64,000 nt of DNA from Actinomycetospora cinnamomea (lineage in GTDB: Bacteria; Actinomycetota; Actinomycetes; Mycobacteriales; Pseudonocardiaceae), in contig NZ_QEKW01000005.1 of NCBI RefSeq assembly GCF_003096675.1, positions 284,752 to 348,751 of the forward strand, in the 5' to 3' direction. Of this stretch, positions 1 through 8,261 are shown piece after piece. The position numbers and the translations under genes are program-made. The notes under the pieces are model-generated. The model made no database searches, was not told where the DNA came from, and was given only the letters and a program-made list of their open reading frames with translations. How positions within the stretch are numbered: the stretch's first letter is position 1; the number at the start of each line of letters is the position of its first letter.

Positions 1-67
1 CCTGCAGCACGTGACGGCAGGTCCGCCGACCGGCGGGCGGGTGGACGAGGACGGTGAGGACGGCGCA

Positions 68-442
68 GTGAGCGAGGACAGCAGCCGGCGTCGGCGCGCG
101 AGCGACGACGACGACGCGCGTCCGGTCACCGCCGCCGGCCGTCGACGGCGGAGCGGTGGGGACGGCGACGAGGGCACCGGCACCACCGGGGCCACGGCCA
201 CCAAGGGCACCGCGACCCCGACCCGCGATCGGGCGCAGGCCGCACCGCAGGGGTCGGTGTTCGCCCGCCTGCAGCGGTTCCTGCGCGAGGTGGTGGCCGA
301 GCTCCGCAAGGTGCACTGGCCGACCCGGCGCCAGGTCGTGGTCTACACGTTCGTCGTCCTCGTGTTCGTGTCGTTCATGATCGCCTTGATCGCGGGGCTC
401 GACTGGGTGTTCGCCAAGGCCGTGTTCGCCCTCTTCGGCTGA
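68..442 (+). CDS. secE: Preprotein translocase subunit SecE
   Basis: SecE is the small essential membrane subunit that clamps SecY in the SecYEG channel. The product has 124 residues: a charged, low-complexity Arg/Asp/Gly/Thr-rich N-terminal half, then an amphipathic stretch ([13 protein letters not shown]) and one C-terminal membrane segment (roughly residues 90-115), the single-span actinobacterial form. I chose the GTG at 68 because GTGAGGA lies seven bases upstream; an in-frame GTG at 11 has no ribosome-binding site. It is followed by nusG, the universal secE-nusG pairing. The left edge of the window leaves no room for the upstream promoter. Confidence 0.93.
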   Translation: MSEDSSRRRRASDDDDARPVTAAGRRRRSGGDGDEGTGTTGATATKGTATPTRDRAQAAPQGSVFARLQRFLREVVAELRKVHWPTRRQVVVYTFVVLVFVSFMIALIAGLDWVFAKAVFALFG

Positions 443-510
443 CCGTTCCGCCGAGCGGCCGGCCGGGCACCGTCCGCGGTGCCCGCCGTGCAAAGGAAGT
501 GAGACGAGAA

Positions 511-1563
511 GTGACCTCCGCAGGATCCGGCGCAGAGCCCGACACCACCCCGGACGGCGGCGAGCCCGAGCTCGTCGGTGAGTCGCGCACGCGTGGCGTG
601 ATGGTGCGCGAGGGCAGTGGCACCTACGGGGACCTCAGCACCGAGGAGAACCCGGCGACGCTCGACGACGGCGAGGTCGCCCGCGCGGCGCAGGAGGCCC
701 GCGAGGCCGACGACACCGACGGCGCGGACGCCACCGAGCAGGACGCCGGCGAGCAGGACGCCGGCGAGCAGGACGCCGGCGACCCGGAGGCCGACCTGCG
801 CGCGGCGCGCACCGCCCTCGGCGCACCCGTTGACGAGGACGACACCGACCTCCCCGAGGAGTCGGCCGGCACCGGTGACCTCGCGGCGCGCGACGACCTC
901 GACGACGAGATCCAGGTCGACGACGAGGGCGCCGCGGAGCCCGAGGAGGAGGTCGACCCGGCCCAGGCCCTCAAGAACTCCCTGCGGCTGGCCCCCGGCG
1001 ACTGGTACGTCGTGCACTCCTACGCCGGTTACGAGAACAAGGTGAAGGCCAACCTCGAGACGCGCGTCCAGACCCTGGACGTCGAAGACTTCATCTTCCA
1101 GGTCGAGGTGCCCACCGAGGAGGTCACCGAGATCAAGAACGGGCAGCGCAAGCAGGTCCAGCGCAAGGTGCTGCCCGGCTACATCCTCGTGCGGATGGAT
1201 CTCAACGACGCGTCGTGGAGCGCGGTGCGCAACACCCCGGGCGTCACCGGTTTCGTCGGCGCCACCTCGCGCCCCTCGCCGCTGACGCTCGACGAGGTCG
1301 TCAAGTTCCTCCTGCCGCGCCAGGAGACGCCGAAGAAGGCCAAGGGTGCGGAGAAGGGCCCCGAGACGTTCGGTGCGAAGCCGGCGGTCGAGGTCGACTT
1401 CGAGGTCGGCGAGTCGGTGACCGTCATGGACGGCCCGTTCGCGACGCTGCCCGCCAGCATCTCGGAGGTCAACGTCGACGCCCAGAAGCTCAAGGTGCTC
1501 GTCTCGATCTTCGGCCGGGAGACCCCGGTCGAGCTCGGGTTCAACCAGGTCTCGAAGATCTAG
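511..1563 (+). CDS. nusG: Transcription elongation/antitermination factor NusG
   Basis: NusG binds the RNA polymerase clamp to support processive elongation and coupling to Rho and the ribosome. The 350-residue product has an acidic, probably disordered N-terminal extension (about 1-160), then the NGN domain starting near [20 protein letters not shown] (about 163) and a C-terminal KOW domain (about 293-350, [19 protein letters not shown]). Long acidic extensions are typical of actinobacterial NusG. Within it, the 15-bp unit gagcaggacgccggc is tandemly repeated three times (736-780), giving EQDAG repeats. The GTG at 511 is preferred over GTG at 499 because AAAGGAAG (492-499) lies upstream of it. 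Confidence 0.95.
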   Translation: MTSAGSGAEPDTTPDGGEPELVGESRTRGVMVREGSGTYGDLSTEENPATLDDGEVARAAQEAREADDTDGADATEQDAGEQDAGEQDAGDPEADLRAARTALGAPVDEDDTDLPEESAGTGDLAARDDLDDEIQVDDEGAAEPEEEVDPAQALKNSLRLAPGDWYVVHSYAGYENKVKANLETRVQTLDVEDFIFQVEVPTEEVTEIKNGQRKQVQRKVLPGYILVRMDLNDASWSAVRNTPGVTGFVGATSRPSPLTLDEVVKFLLPRQETPKKAKGAEKGPETFGAKPAVEVDFEVGESVTVMDGPFATLPASISEVNVDAQKLKVLVSIFGRETPVELGFNQVSKI

Positions 1564-1598
1564 ACCCGGCACACGGACAGAACAGGGAACAGGAAGCG

Positions 1599-2033
1599 AT
1601 GCCCCCGAAGAAGCGACGGCTCTCCGCGGTCGTCAAGCTGCAGATCAGTGCCGGCGCGGCGACGCCGGCCCCGCCCGTCGGCCCGGCCCTGGGTCAGCAC
1701 GGCGTGAACATCATGGAGTTCTGCAAGGCCTACAACGCCGCCACCGAGGCGCAGCGCGGGCAGGTCGTGCCGGTGGAGATCTCGGTCTACGAGGACCGGT
1801 CCTTCACCTTCGAGCTCAAGACCCCGCCGGCGGCCAAGCTGCTGCTCGCCGCGGCCGGCGTGAAGTCCGGCAGCCCGACGCCGCACAGCAGGAAGGTCGG
1901 CTCGGTCACGCAGGAGCAGGTCCGCGAGATCGCGCAGACCAAGATGCAGGACCTCAACGCCTACGACCTCGACCAGGCATCCAAGATCATCGCCGGCACC
2001 GCCCGGTCGATGGGCCTGACCGTCTCCGAGTGA
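1599..2033 (+). CDS. rplK: 50S ribosomal protein L11
   Basis: L11 forms part of the GTPase-associated centre of the large subunit and contacts 23S rRNA and translation factors. The product is 144 residues, the normal size, starting [15 protein letters not shown], with the proline-containing N-terminal linker ([14 protein letters not shown]) and the C-terminal rRNA-binding domain ([10 protein letters not shown] onward). The ATG has AGGGA at 1584-1588 plus a closer GGAAG. A 10-bp inverted repeat (2038-2047/2055-2064) separates it from rplA. Confidence 0.96.
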   Translation: MPPKKRRLSAVVKLQISAGAATPAPPVGPALGQHGVNIMEFCKAYNAATEAQRGQVVPVEISVYEDRSFTFELKTPPAAKLLLAAAGVKSGSPTPHSRKVGSVTQEQVREIAQTKMQDLNAYDLDQASKIIAGTARSMGLTVSE

Positions 2034-2118
2034 CCCGCGTCGGCCGGTGACCACCCGGCCGACGACCCGTGGGAGGGCCGCGCCGCCCTGACCACACCTG
2101 ATCCGCGAAGGACAGCTC

Positions 2119-2829
2119 ATGAAGCGCAGCAAGAAGTACCTGCAGGCCGCCGAGAAGGTGGACCAGGACAAGCTCTACAGCCCGCTCGAGGGCATCAACC
2201 TGGCCAAGGAGACGTCGACGACGTCGATGGACGCCACGGTCGAGGTGGCCATGCGGCTGGGTGTCGACCCCCGCAAGGCCGACCAGATGGTCCGCGGCAC
2301 CGTGAACCTGCCGCACGGCACCGGCAAGACCGCCCGCGTCATCGTGTTCGCCACCGGCGACAAGGCGCGCGAGGCCGAGTCGGCCGGCGCCGACGTCGTG
2401 GGCTCCGACGACCTCATCGAGCGCATCCAGGGCGGATGGCTCGAGTTCGACGCCGCCGTCGCCGCGCCCGACCAGATGGCCAAGGTCGGCCGCGTCGCGC
2501 GCATCCTCGGCCCCCGCGGGCTCATGCCGAACCCCAAGACCGGCACCGTGACCCCGGACGTCGCCCGCGCCGTGAGCGACATCAAGGGCGGCAAGGTCAA
2601 CTTCCGCGTGGACAAGCAGGCGAACCTGCACCTGATCATCGGCAAGGCCAGCTTCGACACCGAGAAGCTCGTCGAGAACTACGGCGCCGCGCTGGACGAG
2701 ATCCTGCGCGCCAAGCCCTCCGCGGCGAAGGGCCGCTACGTCAAGAAGATCACGGTGACCACGACGATGGGTCCCGGCGTCCCGGTCGACCCGAACCGCA
2801 CGCGCAACCTGCTCGCCGCCGACGCGTGA
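2119..2829 (+). CDS. rplA: 50S ribosomal protein L1
   Basis: L1 builds the mobile L1 stalk of the large subunit and in many bacteria represses its own rplK-rplA mRNA. The product is 236 residues, close to the usual 229-235, with the typical segments [15 protein letters not shown] (about 133-147) and the C-terminal [17 protein letters not shown] (2107-2112) is spaced six bases from the ATG. A strong hairpin directly after the stop codon ends the rplKA unit. Confidence 0.96.
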   Translation: MKRSKKYLQAAEKVDQDKLYSPLEGINLAKETSTTSMDATVEVAMRLGVDPRKADQMVRGTVNLPHGTGKTARVIVFATGDKAREAESAGADVVGSDDLIERIQGGWLEFDAAVAAPDQMAKVGRVARILGPRGLMPNPKTGTVTPDVARAVSDIKGGKVNFRVDKQANLHLIIGKASFDTEKLVENYGAALDEILRAKPSAAKGRYVKKITVTTTMGPGVPVDPNRTRNLLAADA

Positions 2830-2836
2830 CCCCGTG

Positions 2837-2865
2837 CCGGGCACCCCTGCTCGAGGGGTGCCCGG
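2837..2865 (+). terminator. Hairpin terminator after rplA
   Basis: A perfect 12-bp GC-rich stem (2837-2848 pairing with 2854-2865) with a five-base loop starts eight bases after the rplA stop. There is no U tract, as usual in high-GC actinobacteria. It also overlaps the likely -35 region of the rplJ promoter. Confidence 0.6.
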
Positions 2866-2880
2866 GCGCGCGCGTAGACT
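2851..2880 (+). promoter_or_regulatory. Putative rplJL promoter
   Basis: A -10-like TAGACT at 2875-2880 is preceded, with an 18-base spacer, by TCGAGG at 2851-2856. The same TAGACT with an 18-base spacer occurs before rpoB. The -35 lies inside the rplA terminator stem. Transcription would start near 2887 and give a leader of about 240 nt before rplJ. Confidence 0.45.
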
Positions 2881-2886
2881 GAGCAC

Positions 2887-3126
2887 CAGATCGAACCCCG
2901 ATCCACCCGAGACCGCTGGTCCCCGCCGGGCTGCACGCCCGGTCGGACGAAGGCCCCACGACGGGGCGGCCCGCGCAGGAGGACGAGGGTCGTGACCCGC
3001 CGGGCCCGGCTCGACCAGCGGCCCGCGCGCCGTCCCGACGCCCCGTGCGCCTGCGCACGGGGCGTTCGTCGTTCCGGGCCCGGAACAGCCACCGCGGTCG
3101 CCCGAGAACGCAGAGAGGAGGCGCGG
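2887..3126 (+). promoter_or_regulatory. rplJL leader with attenuator-like hairpin (L10 leader type)
   Basis: The 240-nt untranslated region before rplJ ends in a perfect 13-bp inverted repeat (3038-3050/3053-3065) followed by a modest run of T residues (gttcgtcgtt). Bacterial rplJ leaders are classically bound by the L10-L12 complex for autogenous control, so the position and structure suggest the same here. The upstream part has further GC-rich repeats. The assignment to the Rfam L10 leader family is inference. Confidence 0.5.
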
Positions 3127-3747
3127 ATGGCTGCTGAGACGAGAGCACCGGCTGCCGACAAGGTCGCCGCCGTCGCCGAGATCGCCGCGGAGTTCCGCGA
3201 CGCCTCGGCCATGGTCGTCACCGAGTACCGCGGCCTGTCGATGAAGCAGCTCTCGCAGCTGCGCCGGTCGCTGGGCTCGGACGTCACCTACGCCGTCGCC
3301 AAGAACACCCTGGTCAAGCGCGCCGCCGCGGACGCCGGGGTCGAAGGGCTCGACGACCTGCTCGTCGGCCCGACGGCCATCGCCTTCATCGCCGGGGAGC
3401 CCGTGGACGCCGCCAAGGCGCTGCGCGACTTCCAGCGCGAGAACAGGGCGCTGGTCGTCAAGGGCGGCTACATGGAGGGCCGCGCGCTCTCCGCCACCGA
3501 GGTCGAGCAGCTGGCCGACCTCGAGTCGCGCGAGGTGCTGCTCGGCAAGCTCGCCGGCGCGATGAAGGGCAACCTCACGAAGGCCGCCCAGCTGTTCAAC
3601 GCCCCGGCGTCGCAGATCGCCCGTCTCGCCCAGGCCCTGCAGGACAAGCGGGCCCAGGAGGGCAGCGGCAGCACGGAGGAGGCCGTCGAGGCGGTCGAGT
3701 CCGCCGACGCCGCGGCCGCCGACACCACCGCTGACTCCACCGCCTGA
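3127..3747 (+). CDS. rplJ: 50S ribosomal protein L10
   Basis: L10 anchors L7/L12 dimers to the large-subunit stalk base. The product is 206 residues, slightly long for the family because of an Ala/Glu/Thr-rich C-terminal tail (from about 180). The core [20 protein letters not shown] and the C-terminal L12-binding helix ([20 protein letters not shown]) are present. AGAGGAGG at 3114-3121 sets the ATG at 3127. It forms the rplJ-rplL pair, probably under L10 autoregulation through the preceding leader. Confidence 0.95.
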   Translation: MAAETRAPAADKVAAVAEIAAEFRDASAMVVTEYRGLSMKQLSQLRRSLGSDVTYAVAKNTLVKRAAADAGVEGLDDLLVGPTAIAFIAGEPVDAAKALRDFQRENRALVVKGGYMEGRALSATEVEQLADLESREVLLGKLAGAMKGNLTKAAQLFNAPASQIARLAQALQDKRAQEGSGSTEEAVEAVESADAAAADTTADSTA

Positions 3748-3812
3748 CACACCCACCCGCACGCACCCAGCCCGTAGCGGGGTGGGGACGAACGAAGGAA
3801 GGAACCGCCACC

Positions 3813-4205
3813 ATGGCGAAGCTGTCCAGCGACGAGCTTCTCGACGCCTTCAAGGACATGACGCTCATCGAGCTCTCGGAGTTCGTGAAGAAGTTCGAGG
3901 AGACCTTCGAGGTCACCGCGGCCGCCCCGGTCGCCGCTGCCGCGCCCGCCGCCGCCGGCGCCGGCGCCGCCGCGCCGGTCGAGGAGGAGAAGGACGAGTT
4001 CAACGTCGTCCTCGAGGGCGCCGGCGACAAGAAGATCCAGGTCATCAAGGTGGTCCGCGAGGTCGTCTCGGGCCTGGGTCTCAAGGAGGCCAAGGAGCTC
4101 GTCGAGAGCGCCCCGAAGCCGATCCTCGAGGGCGTCAACAAGGAGGCCGCCGACGCGGCCAAGGCCAAGCTCGAGGAGGCCGGCGCGAAGATCAGCCTGA
4201 CCTGA
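3813..4205 (+). CDS. rplL: 50S ribosomal protein L7/L12
   Basis: L7/L12 dimers form the flexible stalk that recruits and activates the translational GTPases. The product is 130 residues: an N-terminal dimerisation helix pair (1-32), a long Ala/Gly/Pro hinge (about 33-57) and the globular C-terminal domain ([20 protein letters not shown] onward). The double GGAAGGAA upstream is a very strong ribosome-binding site, in keeping with L12 being made in several copies per ribosome. A 15-bp terminator follows. Confidence 0.97.
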   Translation: MAKLSSDELLDAFKDMTLIELSEFVKKFEETFEVTAAAPVAAAAPAAAGAGAAAPVEEEKDEFNVVLEGAGDKKIQVIKVVREVVSGLGLKEAKELVESAPKPILEGVNKEAADAAKAKLEEAGAKISLT

Positions 4206-4229
4206 TCGTCGCGCGCGAGCGCAGCACGG

Positions 4230-4262
4230 ACGGGGCGGGGACCCACCGGGTCCCCGCCCCGT
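4230..4262 (+). terminator. Terminator after rplL
   Basis: A perfect 15-bp stem (4230-4244/4248-4262) with a three-base loop starts 24 bases after the rplL stop. It separates the ribosomal-protein transcript from the mce operon. Confidence 0.75.
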
Positions 4263-4593
4263 CGTCGTCTCCGGGTCCGTCCCTGAGTCCTCTCCAGGAC
4301 CACGCGACCGGGTGTCACCCGCTCCGGTCCAGCGGCCGCCGAATGCGCGACGAGCGGCAGCAGGTGGTCCGCCGAACGCGTGAGGAGCGCCGCCCACCGC
4401 CCCCCGCTCGGACCAGCACCGGAGCGTGACCGGGCGACCACGACCCCCCCGCTGCCCACGTTTCCCGATGAGTAACCTTCTCAGCCATCCGTCGTTGAGG
4501 ACGTGACGCCCCTCTCGTGGGGTGCCGACTCGATGGCGTCGGTAACACAGGGCGTGCATCCGTCGACACGACGACGACAGCGGGAGGACTCCA
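4263..4593 (+). other. Intergenic region upstream of the mce operon
   Basis: This 331-bp stretch has no credible gene and should hold the mce operon promoter, but I see no convincing -35/-10 pair; TTGAGG (4495-4500) is the best -35-like hexamer and lacks a good partner. A short imperfect inverted repeat, TGAG-N7-CTCA (4469-4483), could be an operator. I do not see a KstR-type palindrome. Confidence 0.4.
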
Positions 4594-6588
4594 TTGGCGG
4601 GCGTCGAGGTCGGCATCAAGAACCTGTCGAAGTCGTTCGGCAGTTCCACCATCTGGTCCGACGTCACGCTGACACTGCCTGCCGGTGAGGTGAGCGTGCT
4701 GCTCGGCCCGTCGGGTACGGGCAAGTCGGTGCTCCTGAAGTCCATCATCGGGCTGCTCAAGCCGGAGAAGGGCTCGATCTTCATCCACGACACCGACCTC
4801 GTGCGGTGCTCGGAATCGAAGCTCTACGAGATCCGGAAGCTGTTCGGCGTCCTGTTCCAGGACGGCGCGCTGTTCGGGTCGATGAACCTCTTCGACAACA
4901 TCGCCTTCCCGTTGCGGGAGCACACCCGCAAGGGCGAGAAGGAGATCTCCGACATCGTCATGGAGAAGCTCGACATGGTCGGGCTCTCGGGTGCGGAGGA
5001 CAAGCTTCCCGGCGAGATCTCCGGCGGGATGAAGAAGCGCGCCGGCCTGGCCCGCGCGCTGGTGCTCGACCCCGAGATCATCCTCGTCGACGAGCCCGAC
5101 TCGGGCCTCGACCCGGTGCGCACGGCGTACCTCAACCAGCTCATCGTCGACCTGAACGCCCAGCTCGACGCGACGATCCTCATCGTCACCCACCACCTGG
5201 GCACCGCGCGGTCGCTGCCGGACAACATCGGCATGCTGTTCCGCCGCAACCTGGTGATGTTCGGCCCGCGCGAGGTGCTGCTCACCTCCGAGGAGCCGGT
5301 GGTCCAGCAGTTCCTCCAGGGCCGGCGCATCGGCCCGATCGGCATGTCCGAGGAGAAGGACTCGGCCCAGATGGAGGCCGAGATGGAGGAGCTGAAGAAG
5401 AAGGGCGGGTCGGCGGAGTCCGAGGAGTCGTTCATCGACCCGCAGCTCGAGGTCAGCGAGGGGATGCCCGAGCGCAAGGCGGTGCAGCGGCGCAAGGACC
5501 GCGTCATGCAGGTCCTGCACACCCTGCCGTACAAGGCGCAGACGGCCATCCTCGAGCAGTTGACCGAGGAGGACCAGGAGCGCTACGGGATCTCGCGCGA
5601 CCAGGACCGCACCGAGCTCATCGAGATCACCTACAACAACCCGCCCGAGGACGCCGACCCGTTCGGGTACAAGGCCATGTCCGAGGCCGAGGACAACTCG
5701 ATGGTCGAGGGCAGCCCGGCCGGCGAGGGCGAGGGCGAGGGCGACCAGGCCGGGTCCGGGGACCCCAACGCCGACGCCGAGGCCCGCAAGGCGCCGCCCG
5801 CGCCGCCGGAGTCCGACGAGCCGCTGGTGGGTGTCCCCGCCGACGAGGACGCGGGGGGCACCGTCGTGCTCCCGCAGGCCGGCGAGCACACCAAGGACGA
5901 CTCCGAGAAGTCCGACGAGACCGGTGCCTCGCCCTCCGACCAGGAGGACGACCAGCAGGACGGATCCGGTCAGCAGCAGGGCGACCGGCAGGACCAGGAC
6001 GAGCCGAGGACCGAGCAGATCCCGGTCGCCCGCGACGACTCCGGGCAGGCCACCGAGCAGACCGAGCAGTCCGACCAACAGGGCACCGAGGACGACCAGC
6101 GTCCGACCGAGCAGGTCGCCACGGCCGGCGCCGCGGCGGCGGCCTCGGGCGGACGCCACCACTGGCGCGAGGAATCCGAGGACCAGGACGCGCAGGTCGC
6201 GCAGGGCGGGTCCGGCCTGGTGCCGATGGAGCGCCGGCCCGACCGCGAGGGCGAGGGTCAGCAGGGCGGCTCCGCCCCACGGAGCAGCCGGGAGGCGGAC
6301 CGCTCGGGGTGGGCGGCGCCCGCGGCGGGGCAGGACACCGCCCCCGACGCGTCCGGCGAAGCCGCGGGCGATCCGCCGGCCGAGGGCGGGCCGGGCTCGC
6401 CGCAGCAGGCCGCGCCGGCGACCGACGAGACGGGTCGCCCGCAGGGCGGTGACTCCGGGATCGGGTCGAGCCGTGGCACCAGCGGGACGAGCGACACGAG
6501 CCACGACGGAGGGCCGCGCGGCCGTGGGGACAACGACGAGGGGCTCATGGGTGGTCTGAAGCGCATGTTCCGCCGGAGCGCTTCGTGA
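4594..6588 (+). CDS. mceG: Mce transport ATPase MceG (Mkl) with a long C-terminal extension
   Basis: MceG is the ATPase that powers Mce lipid importers by pairing with YrbE permeases. Residues 1 to about 250 are a complete ABC ATPase: Walker A GPSGTGKS (38-45), signature SGGMK (143-147), and Walker B ILVDEPDSGLD (163-173) with catalytic Glu167. M. tuberculosis Mkl has 359 residues. Here a roughly 400-residue Gln/Asp/Glu/Gly/Pro-rich, probably disordered tail ends in a basic LKRMFRRSAS. The start is TTG, set by GGGAGGA five bases upstream. The stop overlaps yrbEA by four bases (GTGA). Lying between rplL and rpoB matches the position of mkl in mycobacteria. Confidence 0.93.
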   Translation: MAGVEVGIKNLSKSFGSSTIWSDVTLTLPAGEVSVLLGPSGTGKSVLLKSIIGLLKPEKGSIFIHDTDLVRCSESKLYEIRKLFGVLFQDGALFGSMNLFDNIAFPLREHTRKGEKEISDIVMEKLDMVGLSGAEDKLPGEISGGMKKRAGLARALVLDPEIILVDEPDSGLDPVRTAYLNQLIVDLNAQLDATILIVTHHLGTARSLPDNIGMLFRRNLVMFGPREVLLTSEEPVVQQFLQGRRIGPIGMSEEKDSAQMEAEMEELKKKGGSAESEESFIDPQLEVSEGMPERKAVQRRKDRVMQVLHTLPYKAQTAILEQLTEEDQERYGISRDQDRTELIEITYNNPPEDADPFGYKAMSEAEDNSMVEGSPAGEGEGEGDQAGSGDPNADAEARKAPPAPPESDEPLVGVPADEDAGGTVVLPQAGEHTKDDSEKSDETGASPSDQEDDQQDGSGQQQGDRQDQDEPRTEQIPVARDDSGQATEQTEQSDQQGTEDDQRPTEQVATAGAAAAASGGRHHWREESEDQDAQVAQGGSGLVPMERRPDREGEGQQGGSAPRSSREADRSGWAAPAAGQDTAPDASGEAAGDPPAEGGPGSPQQAAPATDETGRPQGGDSGIGSSRGTSGTSDTSHDGGPRGRGDNDEGLMGGLKRMFRRSAS

Positions 6589-7379
6589 GCAATCGGCTCG
6601 CCGCGGGCAACTTCCCCGGGGCCGGGGCCCTCACCGCGACCGGCAAGCTCTTCGCGTTGGGCCTCGACGTCGTCGTCGGGATCTTCCAGCGCCCGTTCCA
6701 GACCCGCGAGTTCATCGATCAGTGCTGGTTCATCTCGCGGGTCTGCATCCTCCCCGCGGCGCTGGTGTCGATCTCGTTCGGCTCGGTCATCTCGCTGCAG
6801 CTGGGGTCGCTGATCCGCCAGTTCGGCGCCCAGTCGTTCTCCGGCGCGGCGAGCACGCTGGCGGTCATCCAGCAGGCGGCGCCCGTCATCTGCGCGCTCC
6901 TGGTGGCCGGGGCCGGCGGCTCGGCGATCTGCGCCGACCTCGGCGCCCGCACGATCCGCGAGGAGATCGACGCCATGGAGGTGCTGGGCGTCAACCCGAT
7001 CCAGCGCCTCGTCGTCCCCCGCGTCCTCGCGTCCATCCTCGTGTCGGCGCTGCTGTTCGGCCTGGTGTCGATCGTCGGTGTCGCCGGCGGCTACTACTTC
7101 AACGTGGTTCTGCAGGGCGTCACCCCGGGCGCCTACGTGCAGGGCTTCTCGGCCCTGTCGAAGCCGTCGGACCTGCTCGTCGGCTTCATCAAGGCAGCGT
7201 TGTTCGGGCTTGCCGCCGGGATCGTCGCCGCGTACCGCGGCCTCAATCCCGCGGGTGGGCCGAAGGGCGTGGGTGATGCGGTGAACCAGGCCGTCGTCAT
7301 CACGTTCATCCTGCTGTTCGCGATCAACGTGATCGTGACGGCCGTCTACCTCAACCTCGTCCCGCCGAGCAAGTTCTGA
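6585..7379 (+). CDS. yrbEA: MlaE/YrbE-family permease, first subunit
   Basis: This is an integral membrane permease of the MlaE family, the membrane half of the Mce ABC importer. The 264-residue product has several hydrophobic spans and the MlaE-family cytoplasmic motif region AGAGGSAICADLGARTIREE followed by IDAMEVLGVNPIQRLVVPRV, which is thought to contact the ATPase. The GTG start overlaps the mceG stop, showing translational coupling. It probably works as a heterodimer with the next gene. Confidence 0.93.
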   Translation: MSNRLAAGNFPGAGALTATGKLFALGLDVVVGIFQRPFQTREFIDQCWFISRVCILPAALVSISFGSVISLQLGSLIRQFGAQSFSGAASTLAVIQQAAPVICALLVAGAGGSAICADLGARTIREEIDAMEVLGVNPIQRLVVPRVLASILVSALLFGLVSIVGVAGGYYFNVVLQGVTPGAYVQGFSALSKPSDLLVGFIKAALFGLAAGIVAAYRGLNPAGGPKGVGDAVNQAVVITFILLFAINVIVTAVYLNLVPPSKF

Positions 7380-7424
7380 CCGCAGCTCTGACGTTCTGAC
7401 CGCCGCTCCCCAGGCCAGGATTCG

Positions 7425-8261
7425 ATGACGATCACCTCCCGCGTACGACGCGCGGTCGATGCCCCGCTGGGTGTCCTCGACACCCTCGGCGACCAGGCGT
7501 CGTTCTACACCCGGACACTCGGGTGGATCCCGAAGTCGGTGACCCGCTACCGGCGCGAGGTCCTGCGTCTCCTCACGGAGGTCGCCTTCGGGTCCGGCGC
7601 CCTCGCGTTGATCGGCGGCACCGTCGTCATCGTCGCCACGTTGACGTTCTTCACCGGCTCCGTCGTCGGTCTGCAGGGCTACTCAGCGCTGAACCAGATC
7701 GGCACCTCGGCCTTCTCCGGGTTCGTCACCGCGTACTTCAACACCCGCGAGGTGGCACCCCTGGTGTCGGCGCTGGCGCTGTCCGCGACGGTCGGCGCCG
7801 GCTTCACCGCCCAGCTCGGCGCCCAGCGGGTGTCGGAGGAGATCGACGCGCTCGAGGTCATGGCCGTGCCCTCGCTGCCGTTCCTCGTCACCACGCGCGT
7901 GGTGGCCGGCTTCATCGCGGTCATCCCGCTCTACGTCATCGGCCTGGTCAGCTCGTACCTGGCCTCCCGGCTGCTGGTCACGAACTTCTACACGCAGTCG
8001 CCCGGCACGTACGACCACTACTTCAACCTCTTCCTGCCACCGCAGGACGTCGTCTACTCGTTCCTGAAGGTGATCATCTTCGCCCTGGTGATCATCCTCG
8101 TGCACTGCTTCTACGGCTACAACGCCAGCGGCGGACCCGCCGGCGTGGGCGTGGCCGTCGGCAACGCGGTGCGCAACTCGATCGTGCTGTTCACCGTCCT
8201 GGACAACCTGCTGACCCTGGCCATCTGGGGCACCACGACCTCGATCAGGATCGCCGGATGA
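7425..8261 (+). CDS. yrbEB: MlaE/YrbE-family permease, second subunit
   Basis: This is the second MlaE-family permease of the Mce system, 278 residues, with an amphipathic N-terminus, several membrane spans, and the family loop VGAGFTAQLGAQRVSEEIDA followed by LEVMAVPSLPFLVTTRV. CAGGA lies six bases before the ATG. The 45-bp gap from yrbEA is the longest inside the operon core. Its stop overlaps the mceA start by four bases (ATGA). Confidence 0.93.
   Translation: MTITSRVRRAVDAPLGVLDTLGDQASFYTRTLGWIPKSVTRYRREVLRLLTEVAFGSGALALIGGTVVIVATLTFFTGSVVGLQGYSALNQIGTSAFSGFVTAYFNTREVAPLVSALALSATVGAGFTAQLGAQRVSEEIDALEVMAVPSLPFLVTTRVVAGFIAVIPLYVIGLVSSYLASRLLVTNFYTQSPGTYDHYFNLFLPPQDVVYSFLKVIIFALVIILVHCFYGYNASGGPAGVGVAVGNAVRNSIVLFTVLDNLLTLAIWGTTTSIRIAG

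Noticed and set aside
11..67. Longer secE start at 11
   Set aside because: No ribosome-binding site; the GTG at 68 has GTGAGGA at a good distance and gives the usual protein.
4469..4483. KstR-like operator before mceG
   Set aside because: The site is only TGAG-N7-CTCA and does not match the KstR palindrome pattern.
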